Below the pieces are notes generated by a model that saw only the letters and a list, made by a program, of their open reading frames with translations, searched no databases and had not been told where the DNA came from. A program made the translations under genes and the position numbers. DNA of 64,000 nucleotides from JAIBJN01 sp963847985 (GTDB taxonomy: Bacteria; Actinomycetota; Thermoleophilia; Gaiellales; Gaiellaceae), in the NCBI GenBank assembly GCA_963847985.1, contig CAWKBS010000005.1, forward strand, positions 1 through 64,000. The letters run 5' to 3'. This document shows positions 56,551 through 64,000 of the stretch, one piece after another (within the stretch, counting starts at the first letter, position 1; each line of letters opens with the position of its first letter).

Positions 56551-57650
56551 GCGGCAACGGCAACGGAAACGGCCGAACCGCCGCGATTCTCGACCGCGTG
56601 CTCGCCGGCGAGCGGCTGACCGACGGCGACGCGCTCGACCTGCTGCGAACCCGCGACCTCGTCCGCGTCGGTCGAGTGGCCGACGAGCTCCGGAACCGCA
56701 AGGTCGACCCGAAGAGGGTGACGTTCATCATCGACCGGAACCTCAACTACACGAACATCTGCCACACCGACTGCGACTTCTGCGCCTTCTACCGCCGGCC
56801 GGGTGACCGCAAGGAGGGGTACCTCCTCCCGAAGCCGGTCATCTTCAAGAAGATCGAGGAGACGCTTGCCATCGGGGGGACGGCGCTCCTCATGCAGGGC
56901 GGCCACCATCCGGATCTCGGCATCGACTTCTACGAGGACCTCTTCCGGTCGATCAAGGAGCGCTATCGCATCCACCTGCACGCGCTCTCACCGCCGGAGA
57001 TCCAGCACATCGCCCGCCGCTCGAAGCTCACGATCCCCGAGGCGCTGACGCGCCTGCGGGATGCGGGCCTCGATTCGCTCCCGGGAGGCGGCGCGGAGAT
57101 CCTCGTCGACCGCGTGCGCGACATCATCGCACCCAAGAAGACGAAGTCGGCCGAGTGGCTCGGCGTGATGCGCGAGGCGCATCGGCTTGGGGTCTCGTCG
57201 ACGGCGACGATGATGTACGGCCACGTCGAGACTCTCGAGGAGAGGGTCGAGCATATGCGCCGGATCCGCGAGCTTCAGGACGAGACCGGCGGCTTCCGCG
57301 CCTTCATCTCCTGGACGTTCCAGCCGGACGGGACCCGTCTCGCCGACCGGGTCGTCGACTACCCGACATCGTTCGACTACCTGCTGACGCAGGCTGTCAG
57401 CCGCATCTATCTCGACAACGTCGACCACATCCAGTCGAGCTGGGTCACGCAGGGGATGAAGGTCGGGCAGGTGGCGCTCGGCTTCGGGGCCGACGACATG
57501 GGCTCGGTGATGATCGAGGAGAACGTCGTCTCCGCCGCCGGGACAACCCACCGCGCCGACACCGACGATTTCGTCCGCGCGATCAGGGCGCTCGGGAAAG
57601 TGCCGGTGCAGCGCGACACCCTTTATCGAGAGGTAAAGGTGTGGGCCTGA
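56547..57650 (+). CDS. mqnC: Cyclic dehypoxanthinyl futalosine synthase (MqnC), probable CTG start
   Basis: A 367-residue radical SAM enzyme with Cys72, Cys76 and Cys79 (CHTDCDFC), the MqnC-type FCAFYRRPGDRKEGYLL, LLMQGGHHPDLGIDFYEDL and SWTFQPDGT. It cyclises dehypoxanthine futalosine. No ATG, GTG or TTG lies at the family N-terminus. The reading frame instead meets CTG in a CTGA overlap with the mqnA stop, exactly parallel to the GTGA and ATGA overlaps elsewhere here, so CTG is chosen. A GTG about 17 codons in would lose the first helix. Confidence 0.9.
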   Translation: MSGNGNGNGRTAAILDRVLAGERLTDGDALDLLRTRDLVRVGRVADELRNRKVDPKRVTFIIDRNLNYTNICHTDCDFCAFYRRPGDRKEGYLLPKPVIFKKIEETLAIGGTALLMQGGHHPDLGIDFYEDLFRSIKERYRIHLHALSPPEIQHIARRSKLTIPEALTRLRDAGLDSLPGGGAEILVDRVRDIIAPKKTKSAEWLGVMREAHRLGVSSTATMMYGHVETLEERVEHMRRIRELQDETGGFRAFISWTFQPDGTRLADRVVDYPTSFDYLLTQAVSRIYLDNVDHIQSSWVTQGMKVGQVALGFGADDMGSVMIEENVVSAAGTTHRADTDDFVRAIRALGKVPVQRDTLYREVKVWA

Positions 57651-57683
57651 GCTGAGCCGTTCGCTTGCGGGCGGGCCGTCAGT

Positions 57684-59433
57684 GTGCTTTGGTGTTTGCG
57701 GGTGCTGAAGAGGGGTCTTCTGTGCGCCGCTTGCACAGTGGCACTCGCTGTTCCCGCGGGCGCGGGAGCGGGCGAGGTGGCACTGCTGCCCGGTGTGACG
57801 TACGAGCGGTCGCTGCGCATAAGCGGCGGTAAGCCGGTCGTTCTCCACGTCGTGCGCACGCCGCCGCAGGGGGACCTGTACCGCGTTCGCCCCGTCCTGA
57901 CGCACGGCACAGTCCTCGGGCGCCAGGCCGTGCCCGGCATGCAGGGTCGCCTGAGCCCCCAGGCCACGACGGTCGGCGTCAACGGCGACTTCTTCAATCT
58001 CCAGTCCGGAGAGAGCTCGGGAGTGTTTCTCCGGGACGGAGTTCTTTCGTCGCCGCCGGCCCGGCGCCGGTCGGGCCTCGCGCTCGGCGTCGACGGCCGC
58101 ATGTTCGTCGACATCTTCCGACTCGTGGGTTCGTGGCAGGCTGCAGGGGCGCCCGCCCACCCGCTCCAGAAGGTGAACCGGAGGATCGAGACGCCCGACG
58201 GCATCTCGCTCTTCACCCCCGCCTGGGGGAGCACGACCCCGAGGACGGTCGGCTCCGTCGAGGTCGTGCTCACCGACTTCCCGCCGGCGACGCTCGCGGC
58301 CGATCTCACCGGCACGGTGGCTGCGGTCACCTCCGGCGGTCGCACCGCGATCCCACCGGGCGGAGCGGTGCTCCAGGCGCGCGGCAACACACGATCGAGC
58401 CTGCTCGCGGAGGCTCCGGTCGGGACCCGAGGTGACGGTCCGACTCCAGCTGGCGGACTTTCCGGCCGGGGCGCCCCACGCGATCGGTGGTGGGCCCGTC
58501 CTCGTGCGCGACGGCGTGCCGATTCGCCCGGGCGGCGAAGCTTTCACCTTCGACCAGATCGGACGCCGCCACCCGCGCACCGCCGTCGGCCAGCTTGCCG
58601 ACGGCGGTTACGTCTTCGTCGTCGTCGACGGTCGTAGCCGCCGGAGCCACGGGCTGACGATGTGGGCCCTGGCGCGGGCGATGGCCAACCTGGGCGCCGT
58701 CACAGCGGTAGGGCTCGACGGCGGCGGCTCGTCGACGCTCGCGCTCGAGGGGAAGGTCCTGAATGCGCCTTCGGACGGGCATCCCCGGCGAGTGGCGAAC
58801 GGCGTCTTCCTCTTCTACTACGGGATCTACGCGCCCGAGCTCGGACGGACCGTGATCTCGCCGAACGGAGACGGGGTCGCCGAGTCGACGGTCCTCTCGG
58901 CCAAGCTCGTCCGTCGCTCCCAGATCCGGCTGCAGCTCGTGCGTCCGGACGAGTCGGTGGAGTGGAGCAGGGAGGACGTCGTCGATCCAGGCTGGCTGAC
59001 TCGCGTTGCGACGGGCCGTTCGATGCCGGAAGGCCGCTGGCGCTGGATCGCCGAGGCGACCGATGTCGCAACCGGTCAGGTCAGCCGCATGGAGCGCGCG
59101 TTTCAGGTCAACCGGACGCTGGGCCACCTCCGCCTCTCCCGTCGCATCATCCGTGTCCGTCCTGCCGCAGGAGGCCGCCTCGGCATCTCGGTCCGGCTGA
59201 CGCGGGCGGCTCGGCTGAACGTCGCCGTCCTGGGAACCGACGGGCGCCCGCGGCGAACCCTCTTCCGCGGTCGGTCGGGCCCTGGAGTCAAGTCCTGGCG
59301 CTGGAACGGGCGCAACGTCGCCGGCAAGGTCGTCCCGGGTGGGCGGTACGCCGTTCGGATCACGGCGACGAACGCCATCGGGGCGGTGACGCTGCGCGCG
59401 TCGATGCGCGTGCTGCGCCAGGCTCCACGCTAG
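57684..59433 (+). CDS. Secreted phosphodiester glycosidase-like protein, +1 frameshift
   Basis: About 582 residues if repaired. A hydrophobic leader (LKRGLLCAACTVALAVPAGAGAG) is followed by the NAGPA/exopolysaccharide phosphodiester glycosidase domain (TVGVNGDFFNLQSGESSGVFLRDGVL; later GLDGGGSSTLALEGKVLNAPSDGHPRRVANGV). The frame breaks in an ACCC run (58426-58428): LLAEAPVGT must shift +1 to EVTVRLQLADFPAG. The C-terminus carries FlgD-like Ig domains (ISPNGDGVAE, then SWRWNGRNVAGKVVPGGRYAVRI). The start is unsure (GTG 57684, TTG 57696 or GTG 57702). Confidence 0.8.
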
Positions 59434-59436
59434 AGT
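59431..59436 (+). promoter_or_regulatory. -10 box TAGAGT for the DedA gene
   Basis: TAGAGT begins on the TAG stop of the upstream gene and ends 7 bases before the GTG start of the DedA gene. Confidence 0.55.
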
Positions 59437-59443
59437 CTTCCCG

Positions 59444-60133
59444 GTGCACGCGATCACCGAGGCCGTCACCGGCGCGATCGGAGACTACGGCCTCTACGCC
59501 GTCTTCATCCTCATGTTCATCGACGCTGTCCTGCCGGCGGCGAGCGAGCTCGTCATGGTCTACGGCGGCGCGGTCGCGGTCGGCGCGTTCCCGGGCTCCG
59601 AGGTGACGCTCTTCGGCCGTGAGATCGAGTCCACGGCCTGGGCGTACTTCGCCATTGCGATGGCGGGGACGATCGGCTACACGCTCGGATCGATCCTGGG
59701 CTGGGCGATCGGCGTCTACGGCGGGCGCCCTTATCTGGAGAAACACGGGCGCTGGTTGCACGTGACGCCCGAGAAGCTGGACAAGACGGAGGAGTGGTTT
59801 GCCCGCTACGGCGACGTCACGGTCCTCGTGACGCGCATGCTCCCGGTCGTCCGCTCGTTCGTGTCGATCCCGGCCGGGATCGGCGAGATGCCGTTCGTCC
59901 GGTACACGATCCTCACGTTCATCGGGACGATTCCGTGGTGCTTCGGCCTCGCCGCCGTCGGCGTCGCGGTCGGGAGCCAGTGGGAGGAGTTCCACGAGAA
60001 CTTCCGCTACGCGGACTACGCGATCGCCGCCCTCGTCGTGGCGGGCATCGGGGCGGTCGTCTACCGCACGCACCGCCGCCGGGCCCGCAAGCGCGCGGTC
60101 GAGGAGCGGTCGGCCGAGGGAACCGGCGGGTAG
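59444..60133 (+). CDS. DedA/SNARE-associated (VTT-domain) membrane protein
   Basis: A 229-residue polytopic protein with the DedA pattern: a re-entrant region VFILMFIDAVLPAASELVMVYGGA, then GTIGYTLGSILGWAIGVYGGRPYLEKHGRWL, FARYGDVTVLVTRMLPVVRSFVSIPAGIGEMPF and GTIPWCFGLAAVGVAVG. Such proteins are lipid (undecaprenyl-phosphate or phosphatidylethanolamine) flippases. The tail is basic. Confidence 0.9.
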   Translation: MHAITEAVTGAIGDYGLYAVFILMFIDAVLPAASELVMVYGGAVAVGAFPGSEVTLFGREIESTAWAYFAIAMAGTIGYTLGSILGWAIGVYGGRPYLEKHGRWLHVTPEKLDKTEEWFARYGDVTVLVTRMLPVVRSFVSIPAGIGEMPFVRYTILTFIGTIPWCFGLAAVGVAVGSQWEEFHENFRYADYAIAALVVAGIGAVVYRTHRRRARKRAVEERSAEGTGG

Positions 60134-60173
60134 ACTGGCCCGCCGTGAGCCTCCCTCGGCTCCGAGCCAGCCC

Positions 60174-61277
60174 ATGACCATTCCGCACGTCGACGTCAAG
60201 GCCCAGTACGCGCCGCTGCTGGACGAGCTGAAGGAGCGGCTCGCCGCGGTGCTGGATTCGGGCCGCTTCATCCTCGGCCCCGAGGTGCGCGCCTTCGAGG
60301 AGGAGGCGGCCGCCTATCTGGGTGCGGCCGAGGCGGTCGGCGTGGCGAACGGCACCGACGCGCTCGTGCTCGTGCTCGAGGCGCTCGGCGTCGGCCCCGG
60401 CGACGAGGTCGTCTGCCCGGCGTTCACGTTCTACGCGACGTCGGAGGCAGTGTCGCGGGTAGGGGCCACGCCGGTCTTCTGCGACATCGACCCGGAGAGC
60501 CTGAACCTCGATCCCGCCGACGTGGCCGGCCGGGTCGGCGAGCGAACGAAGGCGATCCTGGCAGTTCACCTCTTCGGCCGTCCGGCCCCCCTCGGGGAGC
60601 TGCCGCCCGGACTCCCGGTGATCGAGGACGCCGCGCAGGCGTTCGGGGCGCGCATCGGCGCGCAGCGCGCGGGCGCGGTCGGCGCAGCGGGAACGTTCAG
60701 CTTCTTCCCGACGAAGAACCTGTTCGGCCTCGGCGACGGCGGGCTCGTCACGACGAACGACCCGGCGGTCGCCGAGCGCATCCGGCTCCTGCGCTTCCAC
60801 GGCTCCCGCGACAAGGAGCGCTTCGAGGCGATCGGGATGAACTCCCGACTCGACGAAATCCAGGCGGCGGCGCTCCGCCTCTTCCTCGGCCACCTCGACG
60901 AGTGGAACGCCGCCCGCAGGGCTGCGGCCGCGCGCTACGCGGAGCTGGGCCTGGGCGAGCTGTGCGGGCTCCCTGCGGACGAGCCCGGCCACGTCTACCA
61001 CATGTACGTCGTGCGCTCACCCGAGCGTGATCGCATCGCTGCCGCCCTGCGCGCGGCAGGTATCGGCTGTGCCACCTACTACACGACGCCGCTCCATCTG
61101 CAACCTGTCTACGCCAGTCTCGGCTACCGGCCCGGTAGCCTGCCGGAGACGGAGCGCGCCGCCCGCGAGACGATCGCCCTCCCACTCTGGGCGGGTATCG
61201 AGGCGGCGCAGCAGGAGGAGGTCGTGGCCACGATCAGAACGGCTGTCGAGACAGGAGCGACGCGTGAGGTTGCCTAG
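60174..61277 (+). CDS. DegT/DnrJ/EryC1-type sugar aminotransferase
   Basis: A 367-residue PLP enzyme. Lys181 in FFPTKNLFGLGDGGLV binds PLP. GTDALVLVLEALGVGPGDEVVCPAFTFYATSEAV and MNSRLDEIQAAALRLFLGHLDEWNAAR are family motifs. It transfers an amino group to a keto-sugar nucleotide for surface polysaccharide or glycan synthesis. A TAGACT box at 60131 may be its -10 (leader about 30 bases). The CapD-type gene overlaps it by 14 bases and may supply its 4-keto substrate. Confidence 0.9.
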   Translation: MTIPHVDVKAQYAPLLDELKERLAAVLDSGRFILGPEVRAFEEEAAAYLGAAEAVGVANGTDALVLVLEALGVGPGDEVVCPAFTFYATSEAVSRVGATPVFCDIDPESLNLDPADVAGRVGERTKAILAVHLFGRPAPLGELPPGLPVIEDAAQAFGARIGAQRAGAVGAAGTFSFFPTKNLFGLGDGGLVTTNDPAVAERIRLLRFHGSRDKERFEAIGMNSRLDEIQAAALRLFLGHLDEWNAARRAAAARYAELGLGELCGLPADEPGHVYHMYVVRSPERDRIAAALRAAGIGCATYYTTPLHLQPVYASLGYRPGSLPETERAARETIALPLWAGIEAAQQEEVVATIRTAVETGATREVA

Positions 61278-63180
61278 CCGGCACCGGGTCTGGCAGGTGG
61301 CCGCCGACGGGGTCCTCGTCGCGCTGGCCTGGTACCTCGCGTTCCAGGTGCGGTTCGACCAGGGCGTGCCCGGTCGCTACGACGAGTTCCTCGGGCTGAA
61401 CGTCTTCATCGTCGTCGTGGCCGTCCAGCTCGCGATCTTCGTCGCGTTCGGCCTGTACGAGCACTGGTGGCGCTACGTCTCGATCCGGGACATGTGGCGG
61501 TCGATCCTCGCGGTCACCGTCGCGGCCATCGTTGTCGTCGTCGTCCTCTACCTCTGGCGCCCGGTCGACGGCTGGCGGGTGCCCCGCGGGGTCGTGGCGA
61601 TCGACTGGCTGCTCGTCCTCGCGTTCGTCACCGGCGCGCGCCTGGCGGCGCGGACGCTGATCGAGCGCCCGGGCCGCGGCAGCCTCGTCGCGCGCGGCCG
61701 GGAGGCGCTCATCATCGGCGCCGGCGACGCCGGCCAGCTCGTGATCCGCGAGATGCTGAAGACGCCGCGCCTGGGCTATACGCCGATCGGCCTCGTCGAC
61801 GACGACCCGCGCAAGAAAGGCATGCGCCTGCACGGGATCCGCGTCGTCGGAACGACCGAGCAGCTCCCGCGTCTGCTCGCGGACAACCGCCCTGACGAGG
61901 TCATCATCGCCATCCCGTCGGGCGCCGGCGCCGTCCGCCAGCGGGTCGTGAACGCGTGCCGTGACGCCGGCGTGCCCGTGAAGACGCTGCCGGGCGTGCA
62001 CGAGCTCATCACCGGCGATCTCAACCTTTCGCGCCAGCTCCGCGAGGTCCAGGTCGAGGACGTGCTCGGACGTGAGGCCGTGGAGCTCGACATCCCCTCC
62101 ATCGCCTCGTACATCACCGGCTCGACCGTGCTCGTCACGGGTGCCGGCGGCTCGATCGGCTCCGAGCTCTGCCGCCAGGTCGCCGCCCTGGGCGCCGAGG
62201 AGATCGTGCTCGTGGACCACTCCGAGAACGCCCTCGTCCAGATCGAGCACGAGCTCCAGCACGAGCGGCGCTACATCTCGATCGTTCCGGCGCTCGCAGA
62301 CGTCAAGGACCAGGCCAAGATGCGCAGGCTGCTCGAACGTCACGCGCCCGGGGTCGTCTTCCACGCCGCTGCGTACAAGCACGTTCCCTTGATGGAGGCG
62401 AACCCGGTCGAGTCGGTCCGGAACAACGTGCTCGGGACGAAGGTGCTCGCCGAGCTGGCGGCCGAGCACGGTGTCAAGCAGTTCGTGCTCGTCTCGACCG
62501 ACAAGGCAGTCCGGCCGAAGAACGTCCTCGGCCAGACGAAGGCGCTCTGCGAATGGATCGTCGAGGCGGCGGCCGCGCGCGACGGCAACGGCACCAGCTT
62601 CATCTCCGTCCGCTTCGGCAACGTGCTCGGCTCCTCCGGCAGCGTCATCCCGCTCTTCCGGCGCCAGATCGCGCGCGGCGGCCCGGTCACCATCACGCAT
62701 CCGGAGATGGAGCGCTACTTCATGACGATTCCGGAGGCCGTTCAGCTCATCGTGCAGGCAGGCGCGCTCGGACAGAGCGGCGACGTGTTCGTCCTCGACA
62801 TGGGCGAGCCGGTGAAGATCGTCGACCTCGCCCACAACATGATTCGCCTCTCCGGCAAGGAGCCGGACCGAGACGTCGCCGTCGAGTTCATCGGCGTCAG
62901 GCCCGGCGAGAAGCTCAAGGAGGACCTCTGGGGTCAGGGTGAGAGCTCGGCGACGACCTCGCACCCGAAGATCCTCCGTGCCGCGTCCGACCCGATCGAT
63001 CCGTCCTGGCTGGACGACGAGGTGGCGGAGCTGGAGCGCCTCGTCGACGCCGGGGAGACCGTGCAGGTCGTCGCCCGGCTGGGCGAGATGCTCGGCGGCC
63101 CCCGCCGGCTCGACCGCAAGGTGGCCGCGGCCGAGGCCAAGGCCCCGACCGCAGCCGCGACGCCTCCTACAGCTTCCTGA
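61264..63180 (+). CDS. CapD/FlaA1-like nucleotide-sugar epimerase/dehydratase
   Basis: A 638-residue membrane protein with four N-terminal helices, then a CoA-binding-like Rossmann domain (LIIGAGDAGQLVIREML, about 140-260) and a C-terminal extended SDR domain with TGAGGSIGSELCRQVAAL. Its catalytic region reads STDKAVRPKNVLGQTK, where WbpM and PglF-type enzymes have Met at the position of Leu. It would form UDP-4-keto-6-deoxy-HexNAc for the adjacent aminotransferase. GTG start overlapping the upstream stop. Confidence 0.9.
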   Translation: MRLPSRHRVWQVAADGVLVALAWYLAFQVRFDQGVPGRYDEFLGLNVFIVVVAVQLAIFVAFGLYEHWWRYVSIRDMWRSILAVTVAAIVVVVVLYLWRPVDGWRVPRGVVAIDWLLVLAFVTGARLAARTLIERPGRGSLVARGREALIIGAGDAGQLVIREMLKTPRLGYTPIGLVDDDPRKKGMRLHGIRVVGTTEQLPRLLADNRPDEVIIAIPSGAGAVRQRVVNACRDAGVPVKTLPGVHELITGDLNLSRQLREVQVEDVLGREAVELDIPSIASYITGSTVLVTGAGGSIGSELCRQVAALGAEEIVLVDHSENALVQIEHELQHERRYISIVPALADVKDQAKMRRLLERHAPGVVFHAAAYKHVPLMEANPVESVRNNVLGTKVLAELAAEHGVKQFVLVSTDKAVRPKNVLGQTKALCEWIVEAAAARDGNGTSFISVRFGNVLGSSGSVIPLFRRQIARGGPVTITHPEMERYFMTIPEAVQLIVQAGALGQSGDVFVLDMGEPVKIVDLAHNMIRLSGKEPDRDVAVEFIGVRPGEKLKEDLWGQGESSATTSHPKILRAASDPIDPSWLDDEVAELERLVDAGETVQVVARLGEMLGGPRRLDRKVAAAEAKAPTAAATPPTAS

Positions 63181-63255
63181 TCGCCACCAGCGACGGCGAC
63201 GGCTTACCGGGCGTGCCGGTGTCGGCCGTGCGGTTGCCCTCCGGCAACCAGACGG

Positions 63256-64000
63256 CTAGACCCGGGGCAGGAGCAGGTCGAGGAAGAGCTGCGGATCGCG
63301 GCGTACCCGCTGTCCATCCGGAGCTGCACGCTTGGCGAGCTCGAGCTCCTCGGGGTCGCTCAGCCGGCGTAGGCGGCCGTCGGCGAGGAGCGCTTCGTCG
63401 ACGGCGCCGAGCCGGCCGCCGAACGTCGTGTAGACGGGGACCCCGAGGGCCGCCGCCTCGCGGTTCATCGTCCCTCCGGCAGAGACGACCAGGTCCGACT
63501 GCGCGATCAGGCTCTGGGCGTCGACCGCGTGCTCCGGGACGACGAGCGACCGGAGCTGGCGGGCCGCGACCTCCGCCCGCTGCTCCGCCGTCCGCGCCAG
63601 CACCACCGCCTGGACCGACTCGTCCCGGCCGAGCCGCTCGAGCAGGCCGGGGAACAGCGGGCTCGGATTGCGGTGGTAGAGCGCGTAGTCGGACGGCGTC
63701 CGCACGACGACGAGCACGCGGTCGCGGTCGAGGCCGAGCGTGTCGAGCACGGTGGGGTCGGGCTCGAAATCCGAGAGGTAGTACTCCTCCTTCAGCCCCG
63801 GGTACCGGTGCAGCTTCGGAGGGCGGACGCCGTAGCGCGAAAGCCGCTCGGGCGGGATCGCCTCTGGCACGAGCACGACCTTTGCCGCCCTGCAGCCGAG
63901 CTGATGCTGCACGGTGGCGTACTCGTAGTCGAACGTCGTCCCGCTGGGGATGCGAAGGGCTCTCGCCGCCATGGTCAGGTGGTGCGAGGCGTGCGCGAGC
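63256..64000 (-). CDS. DUF354-like protein, partial (5' end beyond window)
   Basis: The visible 248 codons match the C-terminal two thirds of a DUF354-type protein (a glycosyltransferase-B-like fold linked to cell-surface sugars): GTTFDYEYATVQHQLGCRAAKVVLVPEAIP, RYPGLKEEYYLSDFEPDP and LVVSAGGTMNREAAALGVPVYTTFGGRLGAVDEALLADGRLRRL. The frame stays open to the window end (LAHASHHLTMAARALRIPS), so the ATG at 63972 is internal. It runs convergent to the CapD-type gene. Confidence 0.85.
   Translation of the reverse strand, partial: LAHASHHLTMAARALRIPSGTTFDYEYATVQHQLGCRAAKVVLVPEAIPPERLSRYGVRPPKLHRYPGLKEEYYLSDFEPDPTVLDTLGLDRDRVLVVVRTPSDYALYHRNPSPLFPGLLERLGRDESVQAVVLARTAEQRAEVAARQLRSLVVPEHAVDAQSLIAQSDLVVSAGGTMNREAAALGVPVYTTFGGRLGAVDEALLADGRLRRLSDPEELELAKRAAPDGQRVRRDPQLFLDLLLPRV

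Noticed and set aside
57682..57720. Leaderless start for the glycosidase gene
   Set aside because: No TANNNT lies 6-7 bases before any of its possible starts, and no ribosome site is clear, so the start was left uncertain.
60145..60176. Leaderless 10-codon peptide VSLPRLRASP after TAGACT at 60131
   Set aside because: Too short to support as a gene; the TAGACT more likely serves the DegT-type gene with a short leader.
1..64000. tRNA genes, rRNA, CRISPR arrays, insertion sequences or prophage
   Set aside because: No CCA-ended cloverleaf, regular spaced repeats, transposase or phage genes were found on reading both strands.

Overview
The window is GC-rich DNA (roughly 70% by eye), densely packed on both strands, with many GTG starts and 4-base stop/start overlaps. 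Gene content points to an aerobic actinobacterium, and my best guess is the Thermoleophilia/Gaiellales. The evidence is a futalosine-type menaquinone pathway, a three-helix actinobacterial Rieske protein, phenylacetate catabolism, and TANNNT -10 boxes placed directly before start codons. The lineage is an inference. I saw no rRNA, tRNA, CRISPR array, insertion sequence, phage gene or replication origin, so this reads as chromosomal core and metabolic DNA.

Layout. 0-5.4 kb: single genes (secreted nuclease, cupin, corrinoid-binding-like protein, Rieske ferredoxin, ornithine cyclodeaminase family, GNAT, DtxR-type repressor). 5.4-6.2 kb: mqnD, apart from the other mqn genes. 6.8-16.7 kb: acyl-CoA and aldehyde metabolism (thiolase, aldehyde dehydrogenase, class III aminotransferase, three enoyl-CoA hydratases), interrupted by a broken ltrA-like gene and an HtrA protease. 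17.4-20.9 kb: a TasA-like / SipW / fibronectin-III surface module and a tandem pair of small membrane proteins. 21-22.8 kb: gamma-glutamyltransferase. 22.8-25.8 kb: paaABCD with a divergent TetR regulator. 25.9-29.3 kb: a large M36 metallopeptidase. 29.4-34.6 kb: a lipid-kinase-like gene, a 2-oxoacid dehydrogenase operon (E1alpha, E1beta, E2), a CHRD protein and a cysteine-less thioredoxin. 34.6-42.8 kb: membrane serine protease, phosphodiesterase, pcm, GtrA and two polytopic glycosyltransferase-like proteins. 42.9-47.7 kb: YmdB phosphodiesterase, M23-like protein, hemB-hemL. 47.7-57.7 kb: a respiratory quinone block of ubiD, qcrABC, ubiX, ubiE, a polyprenyl synthase, mqnE, mqnA and mqnC. 57.7-64 kb: a secreted glycosidase, DedA, and cell-surface sugar genes (DegT aminotransferase, CapD-type epimerase/dehydratase, and a DUF354-like gene cut by the window end).

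How the genes fit together. MqnA, E, C and D make 1,4-dihydroxy-6-naphthoate. UbiD/UbiX can decarboxylate it, the polyprenyl synthase supplies the side chain and UbiE methylates the ring. The menaquinol would feed the adjacent bc-type complex. PaaABCD (ring epoxidase), PaaG, a PaaF-type hydratase and a PaaJ-type thiolase cover much of phenylacetyl-CoA degradation, with a palindromic operator between paaA and the TetR gene.

Two window-wide patterns stand out. First, more than 20 genes carry a TANNNT hexamer 6-7 nt (rarely 9-10) before the start codon, the signature of leaderless transcripts, and this decides several starts. Second, at least six +1 frameshifts, all looking like one extra base in a short C or G run, break otherwise conserved genes (paaA, E2, ubiX, the glycosidase, and ltrA twice). 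These are most likely sequence errors, but the zero-frame codon is CCC in four of the six and this deserves checking against reads.
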